DNA from: Actinomycetota bacterium
GTDB lineage: Bacteria; Actinomycetota; Actinomycetes; Nanopelagicales; Nanopelagicaceae
NCBI GenBank assembly: GCA_026392825.1
Contig: JAPLBF010000007.1
Span: 52,979 to 116,978, forward strand
Direction of reading: 5' to 3'
DNA length: 64,000 nucleotides
Below, piece after piece: positions 54,538 through 62,912 of the stretch. The notes beneath the pieces were generated by a model. That model ran no database searches, was not told where the DNA came from, and saw only the letters and a list, made by a program, of their open reading frames with translations. The translations under genes were made by a program, and so were the position numbers. Position 1 is the stretch's first letter. Every line of letters starts with the position of its first letter.

Positions 54538-54578
54538 AAGGTGGGAGATGTACGAGAATTTCGTACATCTCCCACCTT
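54538..54578. terminator. Strong hairpin between malE and malF (attenuator/terminator)
   Basis: A perfect 18-bp stem with a 5-nt loop (GAATT) at 54538-54555 / 54561-54578. On the plus strand it is followed by a T6 run; on the minus strand, the operon's direction, by TTTACTATTT. It lies 25 nt after the malE stop, placed to stop part of the transcripts and protect malE mRNA, giving more binding protein than permease. Confidence 0.85.
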
Positions 54579-54602
54579 TTTTACTCTATACCTATTTTTC
54601 TA

Positions 54603-55847
54603 TTACATATCCTTAGCAGCGTTTGCGAAGTTCTTTGAAAGAACTACTGCTGCCTTATCTAGGGTTGTATCGATATCTTTACCTGCAAAGATATCTTTTA
54701 GAGCATCGCCTGCTACGTCGTACCAGCTTGCTCCGCCAGTCTTGTCATCAAGAGCCGCGCTTATTTGCTTAACAGAATTTGCAGATGAGGCGCCAATTCC
54801 TTGAGCGTTCTTATCCTTTGTCTTTGCAGCTGCTGAGATGTGAGCAAGTGGGCGCTGAGACTTCTGGGCTTCATTGAATGAAAGCTGTCCGGCCTCAGAT
54901 GAGAAGAACGCGTTAAGAAGTTGGTTTGCACCAGTCTTAACTCCGTGAGCTGTCGCATATGAAGTTAGGTAAGCAGCAGCAAAGCCTGCCCACTGATTTC
55001 CAAATGTTCCAGCAGTTGTGCCAGGAAGAGATCCCCAAGCGAACTTGACGCTAGTAGCTTCGATTCCGCTCATGTTCCATGAACCAACAAGTGCGACTGG
55101 TGTCTTTCCAGCTTTGAATGCAGTGTCGCATCCATCGTATGAGAAGAAGCCATTTGTCTTGCCATCTGCACCAACTAGGTACTTCTTAGCATTTGACTTA
55201 AACGCTGCTGAGTTGAAAACAACAGTCTTTAGATCTGGTTTTCCATTCTTGTAAGCCCAAGCTCCGCCACCAAGTGCTGTAAGTACTGGATGAGCACCCC
55301 AAACATCGTTAAATGAACAGATACCGTTTGTGAGGGTTGCTTTGTTCTTGATGTAGTAATCGTAGATTTCACCAATTGTCTTAGGTGCAGTTGGGAACAT
55401 CGCAGTGTTGTAGATCATTCCTGTTGTGTCTGCATCTGTTGGGATACCGTAAACGCGGTTTTTGACTGTTAGCGCTTCGAATGAACCCTTTGAGAATGCT
55501 GCACGAGTTGAAGAAGAAACTACGAGCGACTGAATCTTTCCGCTCTTAGCGCCTGAAATTGCAAGTGCGCCATCGCGAAGAATGATGTCTGGTCCGGTTG
55601 CGGCAGTTGCCTTGTCCCAAGCAGCGCCAAGTGCATCGTAAGAAGCATATGACTTAACTGCAACTGTGTATCCAGGAACAGTCTTTTCCATGTCCTTAAC
55701 AAGTTTTTCAAGAGCTGGTCCGCGTGTTTCATCAGCCCAGATTGTGATTGTCTTCTTTGCAGCAAATGCAGTTGGAACTGCAAGCGCTGATACTGCGAGA
55801 GCTGCTGCGGCGATTGCGCCGACAACACCAATACGCTTTTTATTCAT
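54603..55847 (-). CDS. malE: Maltose/maltodextrin-binding protein MalE (ABC transporter)
   Basis: A 414-residue extracytoplasmic solute-binding protein of cluster 1. The signal peptide MNKKRIGVVGAIAAAALAVSALAVPTAFA has no lipobox Cys, so the protein is not an obvious lipoprotein. The mature chain starts KKTITIWADETRGPALEKLVKDMEKTVPGYTVAV and has YGIPTDADTTGMIYNTAMFPTAPKTI and the AGKTPVALVGSWNMSGIE block. ATG at 55847 with GGAGG upstream is chosen over the frame start at 55913. First gene of malE-malF-malG-amylase. As it lacks a lipid anchor, how it stays at the cell surface is an open point. Confidence 0.93.
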   Translation of the reverse strand: MNKKRIGVVGAIAAAALAVSALAVPTAFAAKKTITIWADETRGPALEKLVKDMEKTVPGYTVAVKSYASYDALGAAWDKATAATGPDIILRDGALAISGAKSGKIQSLVVSSSTRAAFSKGSFEALTVKNRVYGIPTDADTTGMIYNTAMFPTAPKTIGEIYDYYIKNKATLTNGICSFNDVWGAHPVLTALGGGAWAYKNGKPDLKTVVFNSAAFKSNAKKYLVGADGKTNGFFSYDGCDTAFKAGKTPVALVGSWNMSGIEATSVKFAWGSLPGTTAGTFGNQWAGFAAAYLTSYATAHGVKTGANQLLNAFFSSEAGQLSFNEAQKSQRPLAHISAAAKTKDKNAQGIGASSANSVKQISAALDDKTGGASWYDVAGDALKDIFAGKDIDTTLDKAAVVLSKNFANAAKDM

Positions 55848-55934
55848 ATTTCCTCCAAATATGTATGAGAACCCACGAGGGTATGGGTCTCTAGTGGGGC
55901 TATTCCATAACATTTGGGGGTTAAGATCAAACGA

Positions 55935-55956
55935 AAACCCCTGTAAACAAGGGTTT
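55935..55956. promoter_or_regulatory. Inverted repeat upstream of malE, possible operator
   Basis: AAACCC and GGGTTT, spaced by 10 nt (CTGTAAACAA on the plus strand), lie 88 nt upstream of the malE start in the 207-nt gap before citA. A repressor of the LacI type often controls such operons, but the sequence is not a clear match to a known operator. Confidence 0.3.
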
Positions 55957-56054
55957 ATACGCTCATTTATAGAATTGTTATAAACGGTAGGCGTTGCAAA
56001 GGCCCTTTCATGAACCGGCGGGGGTTGCCCTTCGGGGGCTAAATCGCGCTTGGG

Positions 56055-57170
56055 CTAGCTGTGCAACATGCCAACGGAACCATCCCAGCCGTCGACTTCT
56101 TCAGGTTTGCGTGGGCCTTTACCGACATAGCGCGCAGATGGGCGGATCAAACGACCGGTGCGCTTCTGTTCGAGAATGTGTGCTGACCAGCCAGCGGTGC
56201 GGGCTGCAGTAAACATTGAAGTAAATAGCGGAGCAGGAATTTCTGCGAAGTCCAAAATAATTGCCGCCCAGAATTCAACGTTTGTTTCTAGTACGCGATC
56301 TGGTTGACGTTCGCGAAGTTCTTTAAGCGCTGCTTGTTCTAGCGCTTCCGCTACGGCATAACGTGGTGCGTTAAGTTCCTTAGCGGTGCGACGTAGAGTA
56401 CGTGCACGTGGATCTTCGGCGCGATAAACGCGGTGACCGAATCCCATCAAGCGTTCTTTGCGATCCAACAAACCTTTTACATAAGCGGTTGCATCGCCAG
56501 TCTTTTCAACTTCTTCAATCATATGCAAAACACGAGATGGTGCGCCGCCGTGAAGTGGACCAGACATCGCACCGATTGCACCAGAGATTGCGGCACAAAC
56601 ATCTGCACCGGTTGATGCAATTACGCGACCAGTAAATGTTGATGCATTCATTCCATGTTCTGCAGCGGATACAAAGTAAGCATCGATTGCGCGCACGTGT
56701 AGTGGATCTGGTTCACCGCGCCAACGAATCATCATTCTTTCGACGACTGTGTGTGCCTTATCAATTTCAGAATCTGGAACTGCTGGCGCAACGATGCCGC
56801 GCGCTGCTTGTGCCAAATAAGAAAGCACCATTACAGATGTCTGGGCTAGGTTGTCGCGCGCTTCTTCGTCAGAAATATCTAGCAGTGGTTTAAATCCACG
56901 TGCCGGCGCCAACATTGCAATAGCTGATTGCACATCTACGCGCACATCACCTGAGTGCACTGGAAGTGGAAACGTTGCAGCGTTTGGTAGTCCAGGATTA
57001 AATTGATCGTCAACGAGCAAACCCCAAACATTGCCGAAGGTAACGCGACCGACTAAGTCGTCGATATCAACTCCGCGATAGCGAAGCGCACTTCCTTCTT
57101 TATCTGGTTCTGCAATTTGTGATTCGAAGGCGATTACGCCTTCCAGGCCTGGTTTGAAATCATCTGACAT
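56055..57170 (-). CDS. citA: Citrate synthase (second type, CitA-like)
   Basis: A 371-residue enzyme joining acetyl-CoA and oxaloacetate. Signatures: SAAEHGMNASTFTGRVIASTGADVCAAISGAIGAMSGPLHGGAPSRVL (active His in PLHGGA and EHGMNAS), RLMGFGHRVYRAEDPRARTLR (third His) and SAHILEQKRTGRLIRPSARYVG at the C-terminus. ATG at 57170 with GGAG upstream is taken as start. The order citA / pdxH-serC is conserved in Actinobacteria, where this gene is annotated as citrate synthase 2; whether it is the only one in this genome cannot be seen. Confidence 0.93.
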   Translation of the reverse strand: MSDDFKPGLEGVIAFESQIAEPDKEGSALRYRGVDIDDLVGRVTFGNVWGLLVDDQFNPGLPNAATFPLPVHSGDVRVDVQSAIAMLAPARGFKPLLDISDEEARDNLAQTSVMVLSYLAQAARGIVAPAVPDSEIDKAHTVVERMMIRWRGEPDPLHVRAIDAYFVSAAEHGMNASTFTGRVIASTGADVCAAISGAIGAMSGPLHGGAPSRVLHMIEEVEKTGDATAYVKGLLDRKERLMGFGHRVYRAEDPRARTLRRTAKELNAPRYAVAEALEQAALKELRERQPDRVLETNVEFWAAIILDFAEIPAPLFTSMFTAARTAGWSAHILEQKRTGRLIRPSARYVGKGPRKPEEVDGWDGSVGMLHS

Positions 57171-57238
57171 ACTCCAATTCTGCACCTTTCGAGAGGTGCT
57201 GACCACCACTTTGGGTTGAAGATGACGCGGATAGGAAA

Positions 57239-57916
57239 GTGAGGTTCGATACATCTATGAGCCAACTCGATCGAGATGCCATCCGTGCCATGCGCCGCTC
57301 TTATGGCGAGGTCGGGCTAGAGAATTTACCGGCCGACCCATTTGCCGCATTCGCTAACTGGCTGAAAGAAGCCGCCGAGAATTCCTTTATCGTCGAGCCA
57401 AATGCCATGGTCCTATCGACGCTGGGCGATAAAGAACATATCTCGACCAGAACAGTTTTATTAAAAGATATATCTGAAGGTGGATTTACATTCTTTACAA
57501 ATTATTCATCGCGCAAGGCACAAGCGATCGAGTTAAATTCACAAGTCACACTTCTATTTCCTTGGTTTGCAATGGAACGTCAGGTTTCTATAAGTGGATT
57601 TGCAGAGAAAATTAGCGAAGTTGAATCAACCGAATATTTCTTGACCAGACCTTGGGCAAGCCAAATCGGTGCATGGGCGAGCGCGCAATCAGCGCCGCTT
57701 GCATCTCGCGAAGAGTTGGAACAAAGATTTGTTGGCGCATCTGAAAAGTGGCCCGAAGGATCATCGGTCCCTAAGCCACCGCATTGGGGCGGCTATCGCG
57801 TAACGCCAATCAGTATTGAATTTTGGCAAGGCAGATATTCCCGGCTTCACGATCGCTTGCGGTATGAGCGGGCTAACAGCAACGCGGAGTGGGAGATCAC
57901 TCGCTACTACCCGTAG
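57239..57916 (+). CDS. pdxH: Pyridoxamine 5'-phosphate oxidase
   Basis: A 225-residue FMN enzyme that makes pyridoxal 5'-phosphate. Blocks: MRRSYGEVGLENLPADPFAAFANWL, FIVEPNAMVLSTLGDKEHISTRTVLLKDISEGGFTFFTNYSSRKAQAI, LTRPWASQIGAWASAQSAPL, and PPHWGGYRVTPISIEFWQGRYSRLHDRLRYER. PLP produced here serves the SerC aminotransferase encoded next. The start may be GTG at 57239 (AGGAAA close by) or ATG at 57257 (GAGG 12 nt before); neither is clearly better. Divergent from citA. Confidence 0.93.
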   Translation: MRFDTSMSQLDRDAIRAMRRSYGEVGLENLPADPFAAFANWLKEAAENSFIVEPNAMVLSTLGDKEHISTRTVLLKDISEGGFTFFTNYSSRKAQAIELNSQVTLLFPWFAMERQVSISGFAEKISEVESTEYFLTRPWASQIGAWASAQSAPLASREELEQRFVGASEKWPEGSSVPKPPHWGGYRVTPISIEFWQGRYSRLHDRLRYERANSNAEWEITRYYP

Positions 57917-57919
57917 TCT
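57914..57919 (+). promoter_or_regulatory. Candidate -10 box of a leaderless serC transcript
   Basis: TAGTCT (TANNNT) is followed by exactly 6 nt and then the serC ATG, with no Shine-Dalgarno sequence. It overlaps the end of pdxH. Confidence 0.45.
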
Positions 57920-57922
57920 TAG

Positions 57923-59044
<1,122 letters not shown>

Positions 59045-59051
59045 AAGATAA

Positions 59052-60215
59052 ATGCCAAAAACTTTTCAGCGTAACGGGCAATTCTGGCTGCTTGCGCTGC
59101 AAGTTGCCACGGTCAATTTCTTTACTGGTGGATTTGGTCCATCACAGGCTTTATTGCGCGAAGATCAAGGTACTTCACTCGGTATTGCTGGGCTTCACGG
59201 AACCGCCCTGGGTGTAGCCGCGATTATTGCGGGTAGTTTTAACTCAAAATTAGTTCATCGTTATGGTCGATCAAATACAACGTGGATTGGTTTAACAGTC
59301 TTCTCAATAGGTATTGCCTTCTTCGTCTTTGCTCCCCCAGTGCAACTAACTTTATTGGCAACGCTAATTGCTGGATTTGGCACATCGGTTGTTATAAATA
59401 ATGTTAATACTGCTGGATCCCATGCCTTCGCCGAACGTTCTCACACCGCTGTTGCTCAATTAAATGCCATTGCAATTGCAGGTTTTGTGACTGGCAATTT
59501 CATCGTTGGAACAACTGCAAATATTGTTCGTGATCAATGGCGACTTGGTCTGCTAATTACAATTCCATTTATTTTGGTGCTCTTTATCAAGGGGCGTAAG
59601 TTTGAACCCGATTCTCATACCCCAGATGAAAGCGGTCCACAACGCGGAAAACTTTCTAAAGGATTCTGGTTCTCTTTTGCCGGTTTCTTTCTCTCAATTT
59701 GCGCCGAGTTTGCGACATCTTTCTGGTCAGCATCATTAATTAGCAATCGCACCGATGCCAGCGCCGCAATTTCAACTCTTGCAGTAATTGCATTCGGCGG
59801 TGGAGTTGGTGCGGGGCGTTGGTATGCCGGACGTTTGTTAAAGCGCTTTCATGCCGATGAACAATTGAAGATGGCGTTATGCCTGCAATTTATCGCCTTT
59901 TGGCTTTTCTGGTCTTCACATAACTTGGTGTTGTGCCTGATTACTTTATTTATGGTCGGTCTCGGAATAGCAGTTCAATTCCCACTATTTACTTTACGTA
60001 TGGTGGCATTTAGCGAAGGCCGTCCTGATTTAGCGATCGGAAAGAGTTCTATTGCAGCTGGTATCGCAATCGCGAGTTCACCACTTTTGCTCGGCATATT
60101 GGGAGATAACTTCGGGATTTCTCGTGCTTACATAATGGTTCCGGTCTTAATTGCGCTCTGCCTTACGATGGTTTTATTCTCATCTTCTAAGCATCTAGGC
60201 GCGAATAATATTTAA
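59052..60215 (+). CDS. MFS transporter
   Basis: A 387-residue major facilitator protein with about 12 helices, 7 nt after serC. Features: an opening hydrophobic segment with FTGGFGPSQALLREDQG, the motif-A-like loop NSKLVHRYGRSNTTWIG near residue 70, and GFGTSVVINNVNTAGSHAFAERSHTAVAQLNAIAIAGFVTG. The central loop (KFEPDSHTPDESGPQRGKLSKG) separates the halves. Substrate unknown; linkage to serC might suggest an amino acid or metabolite, but that is weak. A 26-residue membrane peptide gene follows directly after the stop. Confidence 0.85.
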   Translation: MPKTFQRNGQFWLLALQVATVNFFTGGFGPSQALLREDQGTSLGIAGLHGTALGVAAIIAGSFNSKLVHRYGRSNTTWIGLTVFSIGIAFFVFAPPVQLTLLATLIAGFGTSVVINNVNTAGSHAFAERSHTAVAQLNAIAIAGFVTGNFIVGTTANIVRDQWRLGLLITIPFILVLFIKGRKFEPDSHTPDESGPQRGKLSKGFWFSFAGFFLSICAEFATSFWSASLISNRTDASAAISTLAVIAFGGGVGAGRWYAGRLLKRFHADEQLKMALCLQFIAFWLFWSSHNLVLCLITLFMVGLGIAVQFPLFTLRMVAFSEGRPDLAIGKSSIAAGIAIASSPLLLGILGDNFGISRAYIMVPVLIALCLTMVLFSSSKHLGANNI

Positions 60216-60296
60216 ATGGGTTACCGCACCAGGCGTATCGTCACAATAATTACTTTAATTGGGCTACTAGCGCTGATCATCATAGGCGGCTGGTAA
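60216..60296 (+). CDS. Possible 26-residue single-helix membrane peptide
   Basis: Starting at the ATG right after the stop of the MFS gene (no gap), this frame encodes 26 residues: a basic start (MGYRTRR) followed by one hydrophobic helix (IVTIITLIGLLALIIIGGW). The charge pattern predicts an inside N-terminus. Coupling to the MFS stop suggests it could be a small accessory subunit. Its 3' part overlaps the end of the convergent MFS gene by 30 nt, so chance cannot be excluded. Confidence 0.5.
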   Translation: MGYRTRRIVTIITLIGLLALIIIGGW

Positions 60297-61535
60297 AACG
60301 CCTTCCACAGAAATATCGTGTGGCAGATTTACTTTATTGTGAAAGACCGCCCAAACAGTTAAACATGCGCCAAGTGAGATAAGTCCACATAAAGCAATTG
60401 TTTCGCGCACACCAATTACTTCAACTAACCAACCGATCAGTGGTGAACCAAATGGCGTGCCGCCCATAAAGATAAGTAGGTAAATTCCGGAAACCCGTCC
60501 GCGAATAGCGGGGTCAGAATTTACTTGAATCAAGGAATTTGCAGAGATCAGCATTGTCAGTGCACTCAGCCCGCAAATCGGTAACCAGAATGAGTACCAA
60601 GTGTAAGTAGGCGCAATCGAAAGCAAGGCGATTGCCAGAGAGAATACGACTCCTCCTTTAATAACAAATAAAGTTGTGCGAAATCTTTCTAACCGAGCGG
60701 ATAGAAGTGCGCCCGTTAAAGATCCAATCGCGACATATGTTCCGAGTAATCCATAAGATGCGGGCCCCTTACCGAATTCTTTCGTTGCCATTAGCGCATT
60801 AAATATCTGCATATTAAGACCGAAGGTAGCCACGAAGAAGACAACCAACATCACGACATATAAATCAGGGCGGGCAAGGGCGTAATTCAAACCTTCGCGC
60901 ACCGTGCCTTGAGTTACCTTCTTCTCTTGGATAAAGAAATCGGATTCGCGCATTCGCAGCAACGCCAAAATTACAAATAAGTATGTGAAAGCATTAATTA
61001 GAAATGAAGGACCCGTATCAAAGCGTGCGATCAGGAAACCTGACAGAGCGGGACCAACTAAGCGGCCAGCGTTGAAATTAGCGGAGTTTAGGCTGACTGC
61101 ATTAGCAATATCTGAGTGGCCAACAATTTCAGAGGTAAAAGATTGGCGAATAGGTGCATCAATCGCCGAAGAGATTCCAAGCGTTAAGGCAAAGAAGAAG
61201 ACGTGCCAAACCTGTACGTGACCTGCAACAACTAAGAGTCCGAGACCGAGAGATGAGAGTGCTCCAATTAAGTTAGTGAAAATCAGCAGCTTTCTTTTAT
61301 TGACACGGTCGGCAAGTGCTCCACCCTGCAGTGAAAATAAAAGTACCGGTGCGAATTGAATTGCGGTGACTAGACCAAGATAGATACCGCTGTTATCGGT
61401 GAGTTGAAGCACTAACCAATCTTGAGCAACGCGTTGGGCCCAAGTACCGATATTGGATGCGGCGTTTGCGGGAAAGAGAATTCGGTAATTGCGATGGCGG
61501 AAAGAGCGCCAGTTACCATCTTCTTTTACCGCCAT
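60267..61535 (-). CDS. MFS transporter, EntS/MFS_3 type
   Basis: A 422-residue exporter of the MFS_3 branch (enterobactin-exporter-like). It begins WRSFRHRNYRILFPANAASNIGTWAQRVAQDWLVLQLTDNSGIYLGLVTAIQFAPVLLFSLQGGALADRVNKRKLLIFTN, a block typical of this branch, and has GRLVGPALSGFLIARFD in the middle and GRVSGIYLLIFMGGTPFGSPLIGWLVE near the C-terminus. The ATG at 61535 is used. It is divergent from DUF2530 with an 18-nt gap. In M. tuberculosis an MFS gene also lies close to DUF2530 and DUF3027. Confidence 0.9.
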   Translation of the reverse strand: MAVKEDGNWRSFRHRNYRILFPANAASNIGTWAQRVAQDWLVLQLTDNSGIYLGLVTAIQFAPVLLFSLQGGALADRVNKRKLLIFTNLIGALSSLGLGLLVVAGHVQVWHVFFFALTLGISSAIDAPIRQSFTSEIVGHSDIANAVSLNSANFNAGRLVGPALSGFLIARFDTGPSFLINAFTYLFVILALLRMRESDFFIQEKKVTQGTVREGLNYALARPDLYVVMLVVFFVATFGLNMQIFNALMATKEFGKGPASYGLLGTYVAIGSLTGALLSARLERFRTTLFVIKGGVVFSLAIALLSIAPTYTWYSFWLPICGLSALTMLISANSLIQVNSDPAIRGRVSGIYLLIFMGGTPFGSPLIGWLVEVIGVRETIALCGLISLGACLTVWAVFHNKVNLPHDISVEGVLPAAYDDQR

Positions 61536-61541
61536 GATGAG

Positions 61542-61547
61542 TATGCT
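61542..61547 (+). promoter_or_regulatory. Candidate -10 box of a leaderless DUF2530 transcript
   Basis: TATGCT (TANNNT) is followed by exactly 6 nt and then the ATG at 61554. It sits in the 18-nt gap between two divergent genes. Confidence 0.45.
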
Positions 61548-61553
61548 TCTTCC

Positions 61554-61742
61554 ATGAGTTCAGAAATAAAATCTGTCGTAACTCTAATCACTTTTGGTAC
61601 CGTTGCATGGGTTATTGCTGGAATAGTTTTAGCAATTACTGGAGCAGAGGCGAAAGTCATCTGGACCTGCGTTGCTGGAGCAGTGTTAGGTGCCTGGGGA
61701 ATTCGTTACTCAAAGCGCCGCGCAGCGCGCAGCGGAATATAG
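61554..61742 (+). CDS. DUF2530 family small membrane protein
   Basis: A 62-residue membrane protein with two helices (VTLITFGTVAWVIAGIVLAITG and VIWTCVAGAVLGAWGIRYS) and a basic tail (KRRAARSGI), matching DUF2530 by its WxxxG(x)LG...R(Y)xxRR pattern. Function unknown, restricted to Actinobacteria as far as I know. The ATG at 61554 is chosen over the long upstream frame, which runs antisense through the MFS gene. Confidence 0.8.
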   Translation: MSSEIKSVVTLITFGTVAWVIAGIVLAITGAEAKVIWTCVAGAVLGAWGIRYSKRRAARSGI

Positions 61743-61751
61743 TTAAAATAT

Positions 61752-62135
61752 TTAAGCTTCTAGTTGGCCAGCGATACCGCGCAGAACACGTCCTAAACGT
61801 TCTGCATCAGGACCGGATGGATGGCGTCCGTGACGAAGGCCGTTTCCGACTTTATCTAAAATTTTAATTGTGTCTTCAATCATTGCAGCCAAGTCATCGC
61901 TATTAACGCGTGAGTTTTCGGCGAGTGATACTGGTGCATCAATAATGCGCACAGACATCGCTTGCGGACCTTTACGGCTATCGATCACGCTGAATTCAAT
62001 CTTTGTTCCAGGCTTAACTGTTGCTACGCCTTCAGGAAGTGAAGTAGCTGCAAGATAAACATCTTCGCCTTCATCATTTGAGATAAATCCAAAGCCTTTT
62101 TCGAGGCTAAACCATTTAACGCGGCCTGAAGGCAT
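61752..62135 (-). CDS. Cold-shock-domain protein with helical C-terminal extension
   Basis: A 127-residue protein. Residues 1-65 are a cold-shock domain with RNP1-like KGFGFISNDEGEDVYLA and opening PSGRVKWFSLEKGFGF; the RNA-binding aromatic residues are present. Residues 70-127 are a helical extension (SDDLAAMIEDTIKILDKVGNGLRHGRHPSGPDAERLGRVLRGIAGQLEA). This extended form is widely found in Actinobacteria (CspB-type in mycobacteria). It should act as an RNA chaperone. AAGGAG ribosome binding site. It converges on DUF2530. Confidence 0.93.
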   Translation of the reverse strand: MPSGRVKWFSLEKGFGFISNDEGEDVYLAATSLPEGVATVKPGTKIEFSVIDSRKGPQAMSVRIIDAPVSLAENSRVNSDDLAAMIEDTIKILDKVGNGLRHGRHPSGPDAERLGRVLRGIAGQLEA

Positions 62136-62236
62136 GGGGTGCTCCTTATAAGAATTTCGGTACTCGTGTAGCCGCAGGGGCGCGGGCAGAGAGCAAGTTT
62201 ATCGTAAGCAAAGGCGGGCGTGAACCCGAATAAAAG

Positions 62237-62908
62237 CTAGTTGTTGAGCGTAGCTTCTGAGTGAGCGCCGCAGCCGTGATCGACTGAGACCACGCGTGCA
62301 TCATCGGGTGCGATCGCGTTGGCACAGACACCGAATGAAGCGCGAAGTGATCCGGCGATTGGAATAAAGAATCCGCAAGATGCACACGGCTTTGGTGCGC
62401 TCTGTGCCAGTGGCGTATTTGGTCCACGGTCACTGGTGTACCAACGCTTACTTGCTTGATCGCGACCTTCAATAGAAAGTACACGCGGACGCATTAAACC
62501 TAGATCAAAGACCTCAGTTGCATCCAAATCTTCATCTTGAATTAAAGCGCTAACGCCAGGAACTAAACGTGTGTCATCCAAAACACTTGGAACAATAATT
62601 CCGGGTTGAATATCTTCTGGCTGAATACGATCTTTATATTCAATCCAATCTGGCGCAAGAAGTGAATCTGGGCCAGGAAGTACTACGACATCGCAAACAG
62701 TTGGTTCTGCTGATGCATCGACCTTTGCAACAGTGACACACCAGCGCCAACCTTTATAACCTTGAATATCTGCATCGAATAAATAACTTGCGACGCGGTT
62801 TTCATCTTCGAATTCGACAGAGATGAAAGCACCGACCTGCGAAGGCTTTTCAGCCCCCGCAAGTGCGGCGTTTCTTGCAATCTCTTGCGCTTCGAAGCCT
62901 TTTGTCAT
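62237..62908 (-). CDS. DUF3027 family protein
   Basis: A 223-residue cytosolic protein of the DUF3027 family, of unknown function, found in Actinobacteria near cspB and DUF2530. Visible blocks: IARNAALAGAEKPSQVGAFISVEFEDENRVASYLFDADIQGYKGWRWCVTVAKV, GPDSLLAPDWIEYKDRIQPEDIQPG, and the C-terminal CASCGFFIPIAGSLRASFGVCANAIAPDDARVVSVDHGCGAHSE, with a set of Cys and His that could bind zinc. The ATG at 62908 is chosen since it starts right after the groL stop (4-nt gap). The 101 nt up to the Csp gene hold nothing I can name. Confidence 0.88.
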   Translation of the reverse strand: MTKGFEAQEIARNAALAGAEKPSQVGAFISVEFEDENRVASYLFDADIQGYKGWRWCVTVAKVDASAEPTVCDVVVLPGPDSLLAPDWIEYKDRIQPEDIQPGIIVPSVLDDTRLVPGVSALIQDEDLDATEVFDLGLMRPRVLSIEGRDQASKRWYTSDRGPNTPLAQSAPKPCASCGFFIPIAGSLRASFGVCANAIAPDDARVVSVDHGCGAHSEATLNN

Positions 62909-62912
62909 GGAA

